Of a stretch of 14,018 bases of DNA, positions 1-7,709 are shown in pieces. Each line of letters starts with the position of its first letter. Within the stretch, counting starts at the first letter, position 1. The stretch comes from CAZVBV01 sp964513975 (GTDB lineage: Bacteria; Patescibacteriota; Gracilibacteria; UBA4473). The stretch covers positions 1 through 14,018 of the forward strand of contig CAZEON010000033.1 in the NCBI GenBank assembly GCA_964513975.1. The letters are read 5' to 3'. The notes below the pieces were generated by a model. It did not search any database, was not told the origin of the DNA, and saw only the letters and a program-made list of their open reading frames with translations. The translations under genes were made by a program, and so were the position numbers.

Positions 1-166
1 TTGTTGATACGACTTCCCGTCTTTTCTTATGATGAAAACTTAGGACTTTTTAGCTATCCCCCCCCTAGAGTCCGGACTCAGAAAAGTCCTTTTCAAGATT
101 AAGTCTGGACTATTATTTCTAACCCGGGTTAGAAATTTCAGAAATTTCACTGTAAACTCTTAGTTC
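1..166. other. Non-coding palindrome-rich stretch downstream of the secreted repeat protein
   Basis: No gene is visible here. The stretch holds several self-complementary elements: a 9-bp inverted repeat AGGACTTTT (42-50) / AAAAGTCCT (82-90); inside its loop an 8-C run (58-65) and the 12-base palindrome GAGTCCGGACTC (68-79); a near copy AGTCTGGACT (102-111); and a 22-base perfect palindrome (115-136). After that comes GAAATTTC twice (132-139 and 141-148). The segment lies just past the stop of the minus-strand gene, so some of this could end its transcript, but I see no clean T-run after any stem. It could equally be the remains of a dispersed repeat. Confidence 0.6.
115..136. repeat. 22-base perfect palindrome (core AACCCGGGTT)
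   Basis: The left arm is ATTTCTAACCC (115-125) and the right arm (126-136) is its exact reverse complement, with no spacer. The palindrome is followed directly by the GAAATTTC direct repeats. It is 3' of the 167-3120 gene. Possible roles are a protein-binding site, a cruciform or hairpin element, or one copy of a dispersed palindromic repeat. Only one copy is present in this window. Confidence 0.7.
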
Positions 167-3120
167 TTAAATCTTGATTCGGTAGCTTGCTTCTCCTTGC
201 AATGTCCGAAACGGTCGCATTTCCCATTTATTTATTCTGTTGGCTTTCTTTATTTTATAGGCTCTCCATCGTTCAAGATCGCTACTGTATTGCGGAACTC
301 CCATGTTATCATTCATTGTTGGAACTCTATTTACAGAGCTGTCTGGCATAACAAATGATCGATCTACGCCCATAACACTTCTCAATTGATTTGTCCGACC
401 AAGGAAGCTTTGTTCCCATGCTTCTTGAGAAGATTGAACAAAAGCTTCGTACGGAGGATTGAGTGACATTTCAATTCGGATTGTTCGTCCATCTGTTCCT
501 TGTCCACTCTGAATCTCAAGTGTTTCTCCTCTGTTGAAGAATCGATCGTTTGCCCATGGAGTTTTATCATCCGTTACGTACATTTCGTAAGCTGGGCTTG
601 AGGCACTCTCAACTCGAACAGGTCTGATTCGTGAGACACCTTTTGCAACTGTGTATTGAAGTGCGATTCTTCGAACCCCAAGACTTGTTGGTCGTGGCTC
701 TGAAGCTTTCCGAATAGACAATCGTGGTAATTGAATTGGTAATGGTTGATAATTAGTGTTGTAATTTCTGTTTACACTTACGTGATTTCGAGCCCACACA
801 CCTCCTCGTCGCCATTGTGAACGAATCCAGTTTTGACCTCCATCAATCTTCATAGCATCTTCTTTTGGATCAAAGGCAATGGCTTTTTCGATACCCATAA
901 TCGCATTATGCGCCCATCGGTTTCTGAAGTACGTTTGTGGATGTGTTTCTATTGGTTTTTCTATTTCTCGTCGAACATTTCCTGATCGCTGACTTCGTTC
1001 TCCTCGGTACACAAACTTGTGTGTTCGTTGAATTCGAGAGTTTAAGTAATCAAGAGAAAGTTTTCCTGGGAGGTATCCCGCAAACACTCGAAATCCGTTT
1101 CGATTGATGTAGGTCGTTACTCGTCCAAGATATCCTTGATTAATTCTTTCAATATCAGCGATACTTCGACTCATGTCCCAGAAATTCCCAGAACGAGCAT
1201 AATCATCTCGTCGTTGTCCCGAGAACCGCATTCCAGATTTTCCAGATCCTCCCCCATCGCTACTATGGACTACTGGTGGTATTGGAGGTGTTGGAGGTGT
1301 TGGCGTTGTGTCTACGGTAAAAAGCGAAAGAGCTAAAATGTTACTGTTTCCGTTTGCGTTGGTTACTTGGATTGTACAATTATTGTATGTTTGTCCGTTT
1401 GTAAGGGAATACGTTACCATATTATTTCCTGCTATTCCTGCTGTTGGTGTTCCTTGTCCACAGGTTCCTCCATACACAATCGTTCCTGCCTGCGTACNNN
1501 NNNNNNNNNNNNNNNNNNNNNNNNNNNNNNNNNNNNNNNNNNNNNNNNNNNNNNNNNNNNNNNNNNNNNNNNNNNNNNNNNNNNNNNNNNNNNNNNNCTT
1601 GGTGTTGTAGTCATTGATGGATCCGGAATTGGTGTTATTTCTGTAATTACTGATGGCGTTTGTGCATTGAGGTCTACCGTGAAAGAAGTAATATATAATA
1701 TGTTACTTTGTACTCTATTCACATTTGTTATAAAAATCTGACAATCATCATATGTTTGTCCATCTACTAATGGTCCATACGTAACTGTATTATTTCCTTC
1801 TATTGCATTCGCAGGAATTCCCTGCCCACACGATCCAACATAATGAATTGTTCCCAGTTGTGTACTATGAAATATATATTCTGGATACAGTGTCGTTGAT
1901 GGATCTGGAATCGCCACCACTCCCGTTAGTACTGGCACTTCATTAACATTGACTGTAAAAGAAGACAAACTTAAAACATTACTATTTCCATTTATATTTG
2001 TAACTTGTACTGTACAGTCACTGTACGTTTGTCCGTTTACCAAATTGTACGTTACGGTGTTATTTCCTGTTCCCACAGTAGTTGGTGTTCCTTGTCCACA
2101 GGTTCCTCCATACACAATCGTTCCTGCCTGCGTACTATGGAATGTATAACTTGGTGTTGTAGTCATTGATGGATCCGGAATTGGTGTTATTTCTGTAATT
2201 ACTGGTGCTGTTGATCCTGTATTCACGGTAAATGTTCCAAGAGCAAGAATATTACTCCCTTCGTTATTTGCGTTTACAACTCGAATTGTACAGTTGCTGT
2301 ATGTTTGTCCGTTTGTAAGTGAATACGTTACCGTATTATTTCCTGCTATTCCTTCTGTTGGTGTTCCCTCTCCACATGTCCCTCCATACGTAATCGTTCC
2401 TACCTGCGTACTATGGAATACATAACTTGGAGTCGTTGTTGTTGATGGATCTGGAATTGGTGTTACTTCTGTAATTACTGGTGCTGTTGATCCTGTATTC
2501 ACGGTAAATGTTCCAAGAGCAAGAATATTACTCCCTTCGTTATTTGCGTTTACAACTCGAATTGTACAGTTGCTGTATGTTTGTCCGTTTGTAAGTGAAT
2601 ACGTTACCGTATTATTTCCTGCTATTCCTTCTGTTGGTGTTCCCTCTCCACATGTCCCTCCATACGTAATCGTTCCTACCTGCGTACTATGGAATACATA
2701 ACTTGGAGTCGTTGTTGTTGATGGATCTGGAATTGGTGTTACTTCTGTAATTACTGGATAATCAGGAGGTGTTGGAACATCTACTGTAAAAACATTTACA
2801 TGTAAAATATTACTTCCTTCCATACCTACATTTACCATTCTAATCGTACAATTTGAGTACGTTACGCCGTCCGTAAGAGGACCATATGTAATCGTGTTAT
2901 TCCCCGCTATTCCAACTGTTTCAAGTCCTTCTCCGCACATTCCTCCGTACGTAATGGTTCCAGGTTGATCACTGTGGAACGTGTATGTTGGATGTATTGT
3001 TGTAGCTGGATCTGGAACCGCCGTTACTTGTGTAATTACTGGTGAAACTGCCAATGATATAAAAATAAATGACAATGCTACAAAACAAAGACCGGTAATG
3101 ATTGGAAAAAGTTTTTTCAT
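167..3120 (-). CDS. Secreted Cys-pair Ig-like repeat protein with unknown Arg-rich C-terminal domain (interrupted by assembly gap)
   Basis: I read two open frames, 3120 down to the N gap and the gap down to 167, as one gene. The N-terminus is a signal peptide or signal anchor (MKKLFPIITGLCFVALSFIF, then a hydrophobic stretch to about residue 25). Six Ig-like repeats of about 90 aa follow. Each starts like PVITEVTPIPDPSTTTTP and carries GTITYGGTCG, an AGNNTVTY turn, a second Cys in YSNCTI and SNIL...FTV. The two Cys per repeat, about 30 residues apart, could form a disulfide after export. Repeats 2 and 3 are identical. A PTPPTPPIPP linker (about 1306-1232) leads to an Arg-rich, roughly 354-aa C-terminal domain (about 1231-167) that I do not recognise. 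It has no membrane anchor or LPXTG-like motif. Filling the gap with 14 nt puts both halves in one frame and predicts 955 aa. The gene has no Shine-Dalgarno site. It is probably an adhesin or other surface protein, inferred from its architecture only. It is divergent from the PKD gene. Confidence 0.85.
1498..1597. other. Scaffold gap (100 N) inside the repeat region
   Basis: Exactly 100 N, which looks like a placeholder rather than a measured length. The left flank ends ...GCCTGCGTAC and the right flank starts CTTGGTGTTG. Both flanks match the intact copy at about 2080-2204 over roughly 55 bases each. In that copy only 14 bases (2136-2149, TATGGAATGTATAA) separate them. The assembly probably broke on this near-identical repeat. 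Confidence 0.9.
2201..2752 (-). repeat. Perfect tandem duplication, 2 x 276 bp
   Basis: By eye, 2201-2476 and 2477-2752 are identical base for base, including synonymous positions. They encode two identical 92-aa Ig-like units (repeats 2 and 3). Flanking units differ at many positions, so this pair is a recent duplication or has been homogenised by gene conversion. The copy number could vary between cells or be collapsed in the assembly. Confidence 0.9.
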
Positions 3121-3150
3121 GAGAAATGCGGGGTCAGCAATTTCAATTAG

Positions 3151-3178
3151 TTTTTAGTAGGATTAGTTTTTTTGTCAA
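3151..3178 (-). promoter_or_regulatory. Candidate promoter of the secreted repeat protein
   Basis: On the minus strand, a consensus -35 TTGACA (3178-3173) is followed after 16 bases by TAAAAA (3156-3151), a 4/6 match to TATAAT. It sits about 30 bp upstream of the ATG at 3120, giving a short leader. The region is A/T-rich, so chance matches are likely. Confidence 0.4.
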
Positions 3179-3311
3179 GTTTTTTTATAACATTTTTCTT
3201 GTTTGAAAAGTATTAGCTATTGACAAAATCTTGTTTTTTTGTACAAAGAGAAAGTTCTTTTTGGTGCTTGGACCTCGCCAAGTTTTGTTCAAGACCCCAG
3301 AAGACAGCTCT

Positions 3312-3342
3312 TTGACACAGTCAGATATAAACGCTTTATAAT
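3312..3342 (+). promoter_or_regulatory. Consensus sigma70-type promoter of the PKD gene
   Basis: Both hexamers match the consensus exactly: TTGACA (3312-3317) and TATAAT (3337-3342). The spacer is 19 bp, slightly longer than the usual 17. Transcription would start near 3349 and give a leader of about 125 nt containing the stem-loops at 3355-3415. A second, weaker candidate lies upstream: TTGACA (3220-3225), 16 bp, TACAAA (3242-3247). Confidence 0.55.
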
Positions 3343-3354
3343 TTTTCGTTCATT

Positions 3355-3415
3355 TCTATCATTTTTCGTTGATTGATAGAGCGGCTAAGGGCTGATGATT
3401 CAGCTTTTGTCCGCT
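3355..3415 (+). promoter_or_regulatory. Two adjacent stem-loops in the PKD gene leader
   Basis: Stem 1 pairs TCTATCA (3355-3361) with TGATAGA (3374-3380). Stem 2 runs from 3380 to 3415 as two 16-base arms around a TGAT tetraloop. It has perfect outer (AGCGG/CCGCT) and inner (GCTGA/TCAGC) helices, with A-U and G-U pairs and one mismatch between. A TTTATT stretch follows, which is too poor a U-run for a normal terminator. Upstream, ATTTTTCGTT is directly repeated at 3341-3350 and 3361-3370. It may be a structured leader that affects translation or stability, or an attenuator. I match it to no known riboswitch class. Confidence 0.5.
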
Positions 3416-3474
3416 TTATTAATCGCATAATTAACAAATTTAAAAATGTAAAAAATGAAAAAAAATAGAAAAAA

Positions 3475-6400
3475 ATGAAAAAAAATTTTATGATGGTATT
3501 ACTCGCACTTATGGTAAGTGCCAGTTTTACCGGCGTCCGTGGTCAAATGATCACGAATGCTTTTGAATGGGTAGACGCCCAAAATCGTCTGCATATCGAT
3601 TATAACTGCACCGTCAATGGCGACGCCGTTATTTTTGATTTTGTAAATTTCATTTATGCCACCGACACAGCTGTGATCGGAGCTAATGAAATAGTAACAG
3701 GAATCTTGGATCCGGGAACTTACTCAACCGATTTGTTGAGAGTAACCGATTCTGTTGGAAACTACGAAGATTGGCAGGTGCCAACCTTCACAATTTTCGG
3801 CCCTCCGACAATTACCTTGTCGGTCGACACTATTTCTGGAGACATTCCTTTTAGTCCCACATTTACTGTGGCGACGACAGGTATTGTCGACAGTGTGCTT
3901 ATTAATTTTGGGGATGGACAGATTTCTGTCTTGAACGGAAATTCAATATCACACACCTACAACGTTTCCGGAACATATAACGTTTCCGCGGTTGCATATG
4001 GTCCCGGAGGAGAAGTAACCAGTAACATTGTTTCGGTAACCGCTATTGCGCAGTTACCTGATATGCATTGGATTTTTACTGTTATAAATGGTCCTATTGC
4101 CACAATTACATTTTTTACAAATGTAGGTGGTGATTTCTCGGTTTCACCGAGTTCGACCTTTTCAACTTCTACGACTTCCGTAGATGCGGGTGAAAATACT
4201 ATTGTGATGGATCCACTTCCAAGTGGAACCTATAACACATTAGTATTTACTGTTGTAACAGCACAAAACGTAAGTGAAAACTTGCAAATCCCTGTGTTTG
4301 TTATTGCAAATAATCCTCCGAGTTGCGATTTTATTGGGTCTCCATTGGTTGGAACTGCTCCGCTTGCGGTGCAATTCAGTGACCAATCGACCCCCGGAAC
4401 CAACCCCATTACCAACTGGTCTTGGAATTTTGGTGACGAAAATTCTTCAATAGAACAAAATCCTTCTCATACCTATATGACCTCCGGGTTATATACGGTA
4501 ACGTTGACGGTTTCTGATAGCACTTCGCTCTCAGGCACTATGACACGAGTGGATTATATTCTTGTTGAAGAAGAAGTGACCGGTCCAACAGCTGATTTTA
4601 TTGGCGACCCTACAAATGGAAATGCTCCATTAGATGTGCAATTTACAGATCTTTCAACTCCCGGAAATGATCCTATTATTTCTTGGGTTTGGGACTTCGG
4701 TGATGGGACTACTTCAAATGCACAACATCCAAATCACACGTATGCCGCTTCCGAGCTGTATACAGTGACACTTGTTGTTTCTGATGGTTCGCTATCAGAT
4801 ACCATGACAAGAGTTGAGTATATTGAGGTTTCTGAAAATGTTGTTGGACCAACGGCCGATTTTATCGGTTCGCCAACGACAGGGACTGCTCCGCTTGCAG
4901 TGCAATTCACGGATCAATCAACCAACGGAACCAATCCCATTACCAACTGGTCTTGGAATTTTGGTGACGGAGCAACTTCAAATGCACAACATCCAAATCA
5001 CACGTATACCGCTTCCGGGCTGTATACAGTGACACTTGTTGTTTCTGATGGTTCGCTATCAGATACCATGACAAGAGTTGAGTATATTGAGGTTTCTGAA
5101 AATGTTGTTGGACCAACGGCCGATTTTATCGGTTCGCCAATAACAGGAATTGCTCCTCTTTTGGTGCAATTCACGGATCAATCAACCAACGGAACCAATC
5201 CCATTATTTCTTGGGCTTGGGACTTCGGTGACGGGACTACTTCAAATGAAGAACATCCTGCTCACGTTTACACGGCTACTGGAACTTACACTGTTTCTCT
5301 TATTGTATCTGATGGTTCGCTATCAGACACTATGACAAGGATGAATTACATCACCGTAACAGAGCAAATTCCAACGGGTCCAACCGCCGACTTCTCAGGA
5401 TGCCCTCTTTCGGGAGATGCTCCTTTAGAAGTTATCTTTGATGATAATTCGATTCCCGGAAGTAATTCTATTATTTCTTGGTATTGGACTTTCGGAGATG
5501 GGTCTACTTCAACTGAACAAAATCCTATTCATACCTATGTAACCCCTGGGTTGTATACGGTGTCTCTCATTGTATCTGATGGTTCGCTATCAGACACCAT
5601 GACAAGAATAGAATATATTTTGGTCACTGAAGAAATCCAAACTGGTCCTACTGCTGATTTCGTGGGATGTCCTCTTTCTGGAGATACTCCATTGAATGTA
5701 AATTTCAATGATAATTCAACAGCAGGAAGTAATGCTATTATTTCTTGGTATTGGACTTTCGGAGATGGGTCTACTTCAACTGAACAAAACCCTGCTCATG
5801 TGTATACGACCTCTGGGTTATATACCGTGACACTTGTTGTTTCTGATGGTTCGCTATCAGATACTATGACAAGGGTTGAGTACATTAAAGTAGATGAGTG
5901 TATTGTTACCAGACCGGTTGCTGATTTTATCGGCATACCAACATCTGGATACAATCCATTGACGGTTCACTTTGCTAATTTTTCACAAGCTGGAACTGAT
6001 TCTATTAGTTCCTATATTTGGAATTTTGGTGATGGGATAACCTCTACTGAAAAACATCCTCAACATGTCTACACATCCCTTGGAGTGTATTCGGTAACGT
6101 TATATGTATCTGATGGTTCGCTATCAGATATGATGACAAGACCTGAATATATTACAGTAACAGATCCAAATGTAGTCGGTCCTAGTGCTGATTTTATCGG
6201 CATACCAACAAGTGGATGCAATCCGTTAACGGTTCACTTCGCTAATTTTTCACAATCTGGAACTGATTCTATTAGTTCCTATATTTGGAATTTTGGTGAT
6301 GGGATAACCTCTACTGAAAAACATCCTCAACATGTCTACACATCCCTTGGAGTGTATTCGGTAACGTTATATGTATCTGATGGTTCGCTATCAGATATTA

Positions 6401-7584
6401 TGACCCGTACAAATTATATTATCGTAGAAGAAACGAGTGGAAATGAAATCACTGCTGATTTTATTGCTGATCCACCAACTGGAACCGCACCCTTTGCGAC
6501 ACGATTCATTAATCTGTCACAAGGATCCATTATGTCTTATTTCTGGAACTTTGGAGACGAAAACACCTCTACTGAAAAACACCCCGTTCATACTTTTATG
6601 AAGGCTGGTGATTACGCTGTAGAACTTACCGTTTCCGATGGTGTATCTACTGAATCTGCCACTGAGGTAATTCATGTAGACGAACCCATCGCTCTAGAAA
6701 TGAAAAAATGGGAAATGTGGTCATGGAATCCAAACGACCCATTTATTGCGTATCCAAAAGAAGTTGTTGAGTATGAGCTTGCGCTTACCACTCAACCCGA
6801 CTCCTTGAGGTTATTAATAAATGATGAACGTTCGATGCTTGGCTGGTCTTTCGGTAGTACCTATCAAGGAACCTTTAGTGTTCCCGATAGTATGGCTACC
6901 GGATATCCATCTATTATCGTTCGCGCATGGAAAGATGGACAACTGATTGAAGAAGAATTTCTTGGAGAGGTATTTATAAAGGGATATGACTTACATCCGA
7001 AATTATTTCGTTTGCAAAGCAATCATCTCTTTAATCCTTCTCCTCAAGGTGGCACGGTTTACCAAGCCACTGTAGGAGACGACATTCTTCTAGAATTTAA
7101 CGGACGACAACCAGAAGAGGTTTATTTTTTGGGAAGAGAAGCAATGCTCCTCTATAACAAAACTGAAGACCTTTGGTATGTTGAAACCACCGTAACAGAA
7201 TTTGATCTTACCAGAGATAGCGCAGACTTCGTTGTGAAGTACACCGATCTCAATATTTCGACCACTACAACAGACGGATCAATTATTAAGTTAATTCCGG
7301 TAAATCAGCAGCTGTTACAAAATTACCCGAATCCAGCGAATGGATCGTCTACGACGATTCCATTCCGACTCAAAAAACGGAGTCAAATCCGTTTGGAAGT
7401 GTTCAATATTCTCGGACAGCGCATTGCTGTTTTGGAGGAATACCTCTTAGAGGCTGGGTTTTATGAACATAAATGGCATACTGACACCCTTGCAAAAGGT
7501 ACCTACGTGTGCCGACTGATGACCTTTGATGATCTGCGCAACAAAACAGTTGACACACAGAACATCAAGATCATCGTACAGTGA
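3475..7584 (+). CDS. Large secreted PKD-repeat protein with type IX secretion-like C-terminal sorting domain
   Basis: 1369 aa. A signal peptide (residues 1-24, hydrophobic VLLALMVSASFTG) is followed by an Ig-like module (about 25-108), a PKD-like domain (about 110-190, INFGDG), a second Ig-like module (about 196-278), and nine canonical PKD domains of 80-90 aa starting near 281, 371, 459, 547, 636, 725, 814, 903 and 992. The PKD domains show the family hallmarks: W.FGDG or WNFGDE, HP.H.Y, Y.V.L.VSDG. A beta-rich segment of about 200 aa (1073-1279) has no family I recognise. The last 90 residues (1280-1369) have the T9SS type A pattern: LLQNYPNP, an IPFRL strand, LEVFNILGQR, an AG turn and LAKGTYVCRL. 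PKD arrays usually serve as spacers or binding modules in extracellular proteins. I see no catalytic domain. The ATG lies in an A-rich tract without Shine-Dalgarno, as is common in Bacteroidota. The gene ends TGA, with a second in-frame stop (TAA) two codons later. Synonymous codons recur from unit to unit, indicating recent duplication. It is the only plus-strand gene in the window. Confidence 0.93.
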   Translation: MKKNFMMVLLALMVSASFTGVRGQMITNAFEWVDAQNRLHIDYNCTVNGDAVIFDFVNFIYATDTAVIGANEIVTGILDPGTYSTDLLRVTDSVGNYEDWQVPTFTIFGPPTITLSVDTISGDIPFSPTFTVATTGIVDSVLINFGDGQISVLNGNSISHTYNVSGTYNVSAVAYGPGGEVTSNIVSVTAIAQLPDMHWIFTVINGPIATITFFTNVGGDFSVSPSSTFSTSTTSVDAGENTIVMDPLPSGTYNTLVFTVVTAQNVSENLQIPVFVIANNPPSCDFIGSPLVGTAPLAVQFSDQSTPGTNPITNWSWNFGDENSSIEQNPSHTYMTSGLYTVTLTVSDSTSLSGTMTRVDYILVEEEVTGPTADFIGDPTNGNAPLDVQFTDLSTPGNDPIISWVWDFGDGTTSNAQHPNHTYAASELYTVTLVVSDGSLSDTMTRVEYIEVSENVVGPTADFIGSPTTGTAPLAVQFTDQSTNGTNPITNWSWNFGDGATSNAQHPNHTYTASGLYTVTLVVSDGSLSDTMTRVEYIEVSENVVGPTADFIGSPITGIAPLLVQFTDQSTNGTNPIISWAWDFGDGTTSNEEHPAHVYTATGTYTVSLIVSDGSLSDTMTRMNYITVTEQIPTGPTADFSGCPLSGDAPLEVIFDDNSIPGSNSIISWYWTFGDGSTSTEQNPIHTYVTPGLYTVSLIVSDGSLSDTMTRIEYILVTEEIQTGPTADFVGCPLSGDTPLNVNFNDNSTAGSNAIISWYWTFGDGSTSTEQNPAHVYTTSGLYTVTLVVSDGSLSDTMTRVEYIKVDECIVTRPVADFIGIPTSGYNPLTVHFANFSQAGTDSISSYIWNFGDGITSTEKHPQHVYTSLGVYSVTLYVSDGSLSDMMTRPEYITVTDPNVVGPSADFIGIPTSGCNPLTVHFANFSQSGTDSISSYIWNFGDGITSTEKHPQHVYTSLGVYSVTLYVSDGSLSDIMTRTNYIIVEETSGNEITADFIADPPTGTAPFATRFINLSQGSIMSYFWNFGDENTSTEKHPVHTFMKAGDYAVELTVSDGVSTESATEVIHVDEPIALEMKKWEMWSWNPNDPFIAYPKEVVEYELALTTQPDSLRLLINDERSMLGWSFGSTYQGTFSVPDSMATGYPSIIVRAWKDGQLIEEEFLGEVFIKGYDLHPKLFRLQSNHLFNPSPQGGTVYQATVGDDILLEFNGRQPEEVYFLGREAMLLYNKTEDLWYVETTVTEFDLTRDSADFVVKYTDLNISTTTTDGSIIKLIPVNQQLLQNYPNPANGSSTTIPFRLKKRSQIRLEVFNILGQRIAVLEEYLLEAGFYEHKWHTDTLAKGTYVCRLMTFDDLRNKTVDTQNIKIIVQ
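4780..6395 (+). repeat. Seven copies of an invariant 20-base inverted repeat, one per PKD unit
   Basis: TCTGATGGTTCGCTATCAGA occurs without change at 4780-4799, 5044-5063, 5308-5327, 5575-5594, 5842-5861, 6109-6128 and 6376-6395, at 264- or 267-bp spacing. Its ends TCTGAT/ATCAGA are reverse complements. It encodes SDGSLSD within PKD domains 3 to 9. Codons immediately downstream already vary (ACC, ACT, ATG, ATT). Longer identical blocks join particular pairs, for example about 4779-4875 with 5043-5139, and much of domains 8 and 9. Confidence 0.9.
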
Positions 7585-7675
7585 TTATAAAGCGATCCGA
7601 ATCGATATTTCTTCTTTACAATTTATTGAAAAATAAACGTACTGAGAATAAAGATACGGTTTAATCTATACTGTG

Positions 7676-7709
7676 AAACACTTCAAGGTAAAACTTGGAG
7701 TGTTTTTTT
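7676..7709 (+). terminator. Rho-independent terminator after the PKD gene
   Basis: A 12-bp stem pairs AAACACTTCAAG (7676-7687) with CTTGGAGTGTTT (7694-7705) with one G-U pair. The loop is GTAAAA and a 7-T run covers 7703-7709. The T-run serves the plus strand. In the opposite direction the A-run is short, so termination of the MFS transcript here would be weak. The T-run overlaps the MFS stop codon (TAA on the minus strand, 7710-7708), so the convergent genes are packed tightly. Confidence 0.85.

Noticed and set aside
1432..1610. Apparent frameshift or pseudogene between the two halves of the secreted protein
   Set aside because: The frame change falls exactly in the 100-N gap, whose length is arbitrary. 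A 14-base fill restores the frame.
2201..2752. Regular direct repeats that could suggest a CRISPR or satellite array
   Set aside because: The period is 276 bp, in frame, and encodes Ig-like domains. The 264/267-bp period of the PKD gene is likewise coding.
3267..3289. Small hairpin CTTGG/CCAAG followed by TTTTGTT
   Set aside because: The stem is only 5 bp and the T-run is interrupted. It is too weak to call a terminator.
7582..7590. UGA-as-glycine recoding (as in Gracilibacteria/SR1)
   Set aside because: No gene has an internal TGA. The PKD gene ends TGA TTA TAA, so recoding would add only two residues. The window gives no support, though it cannot formally exclude it.
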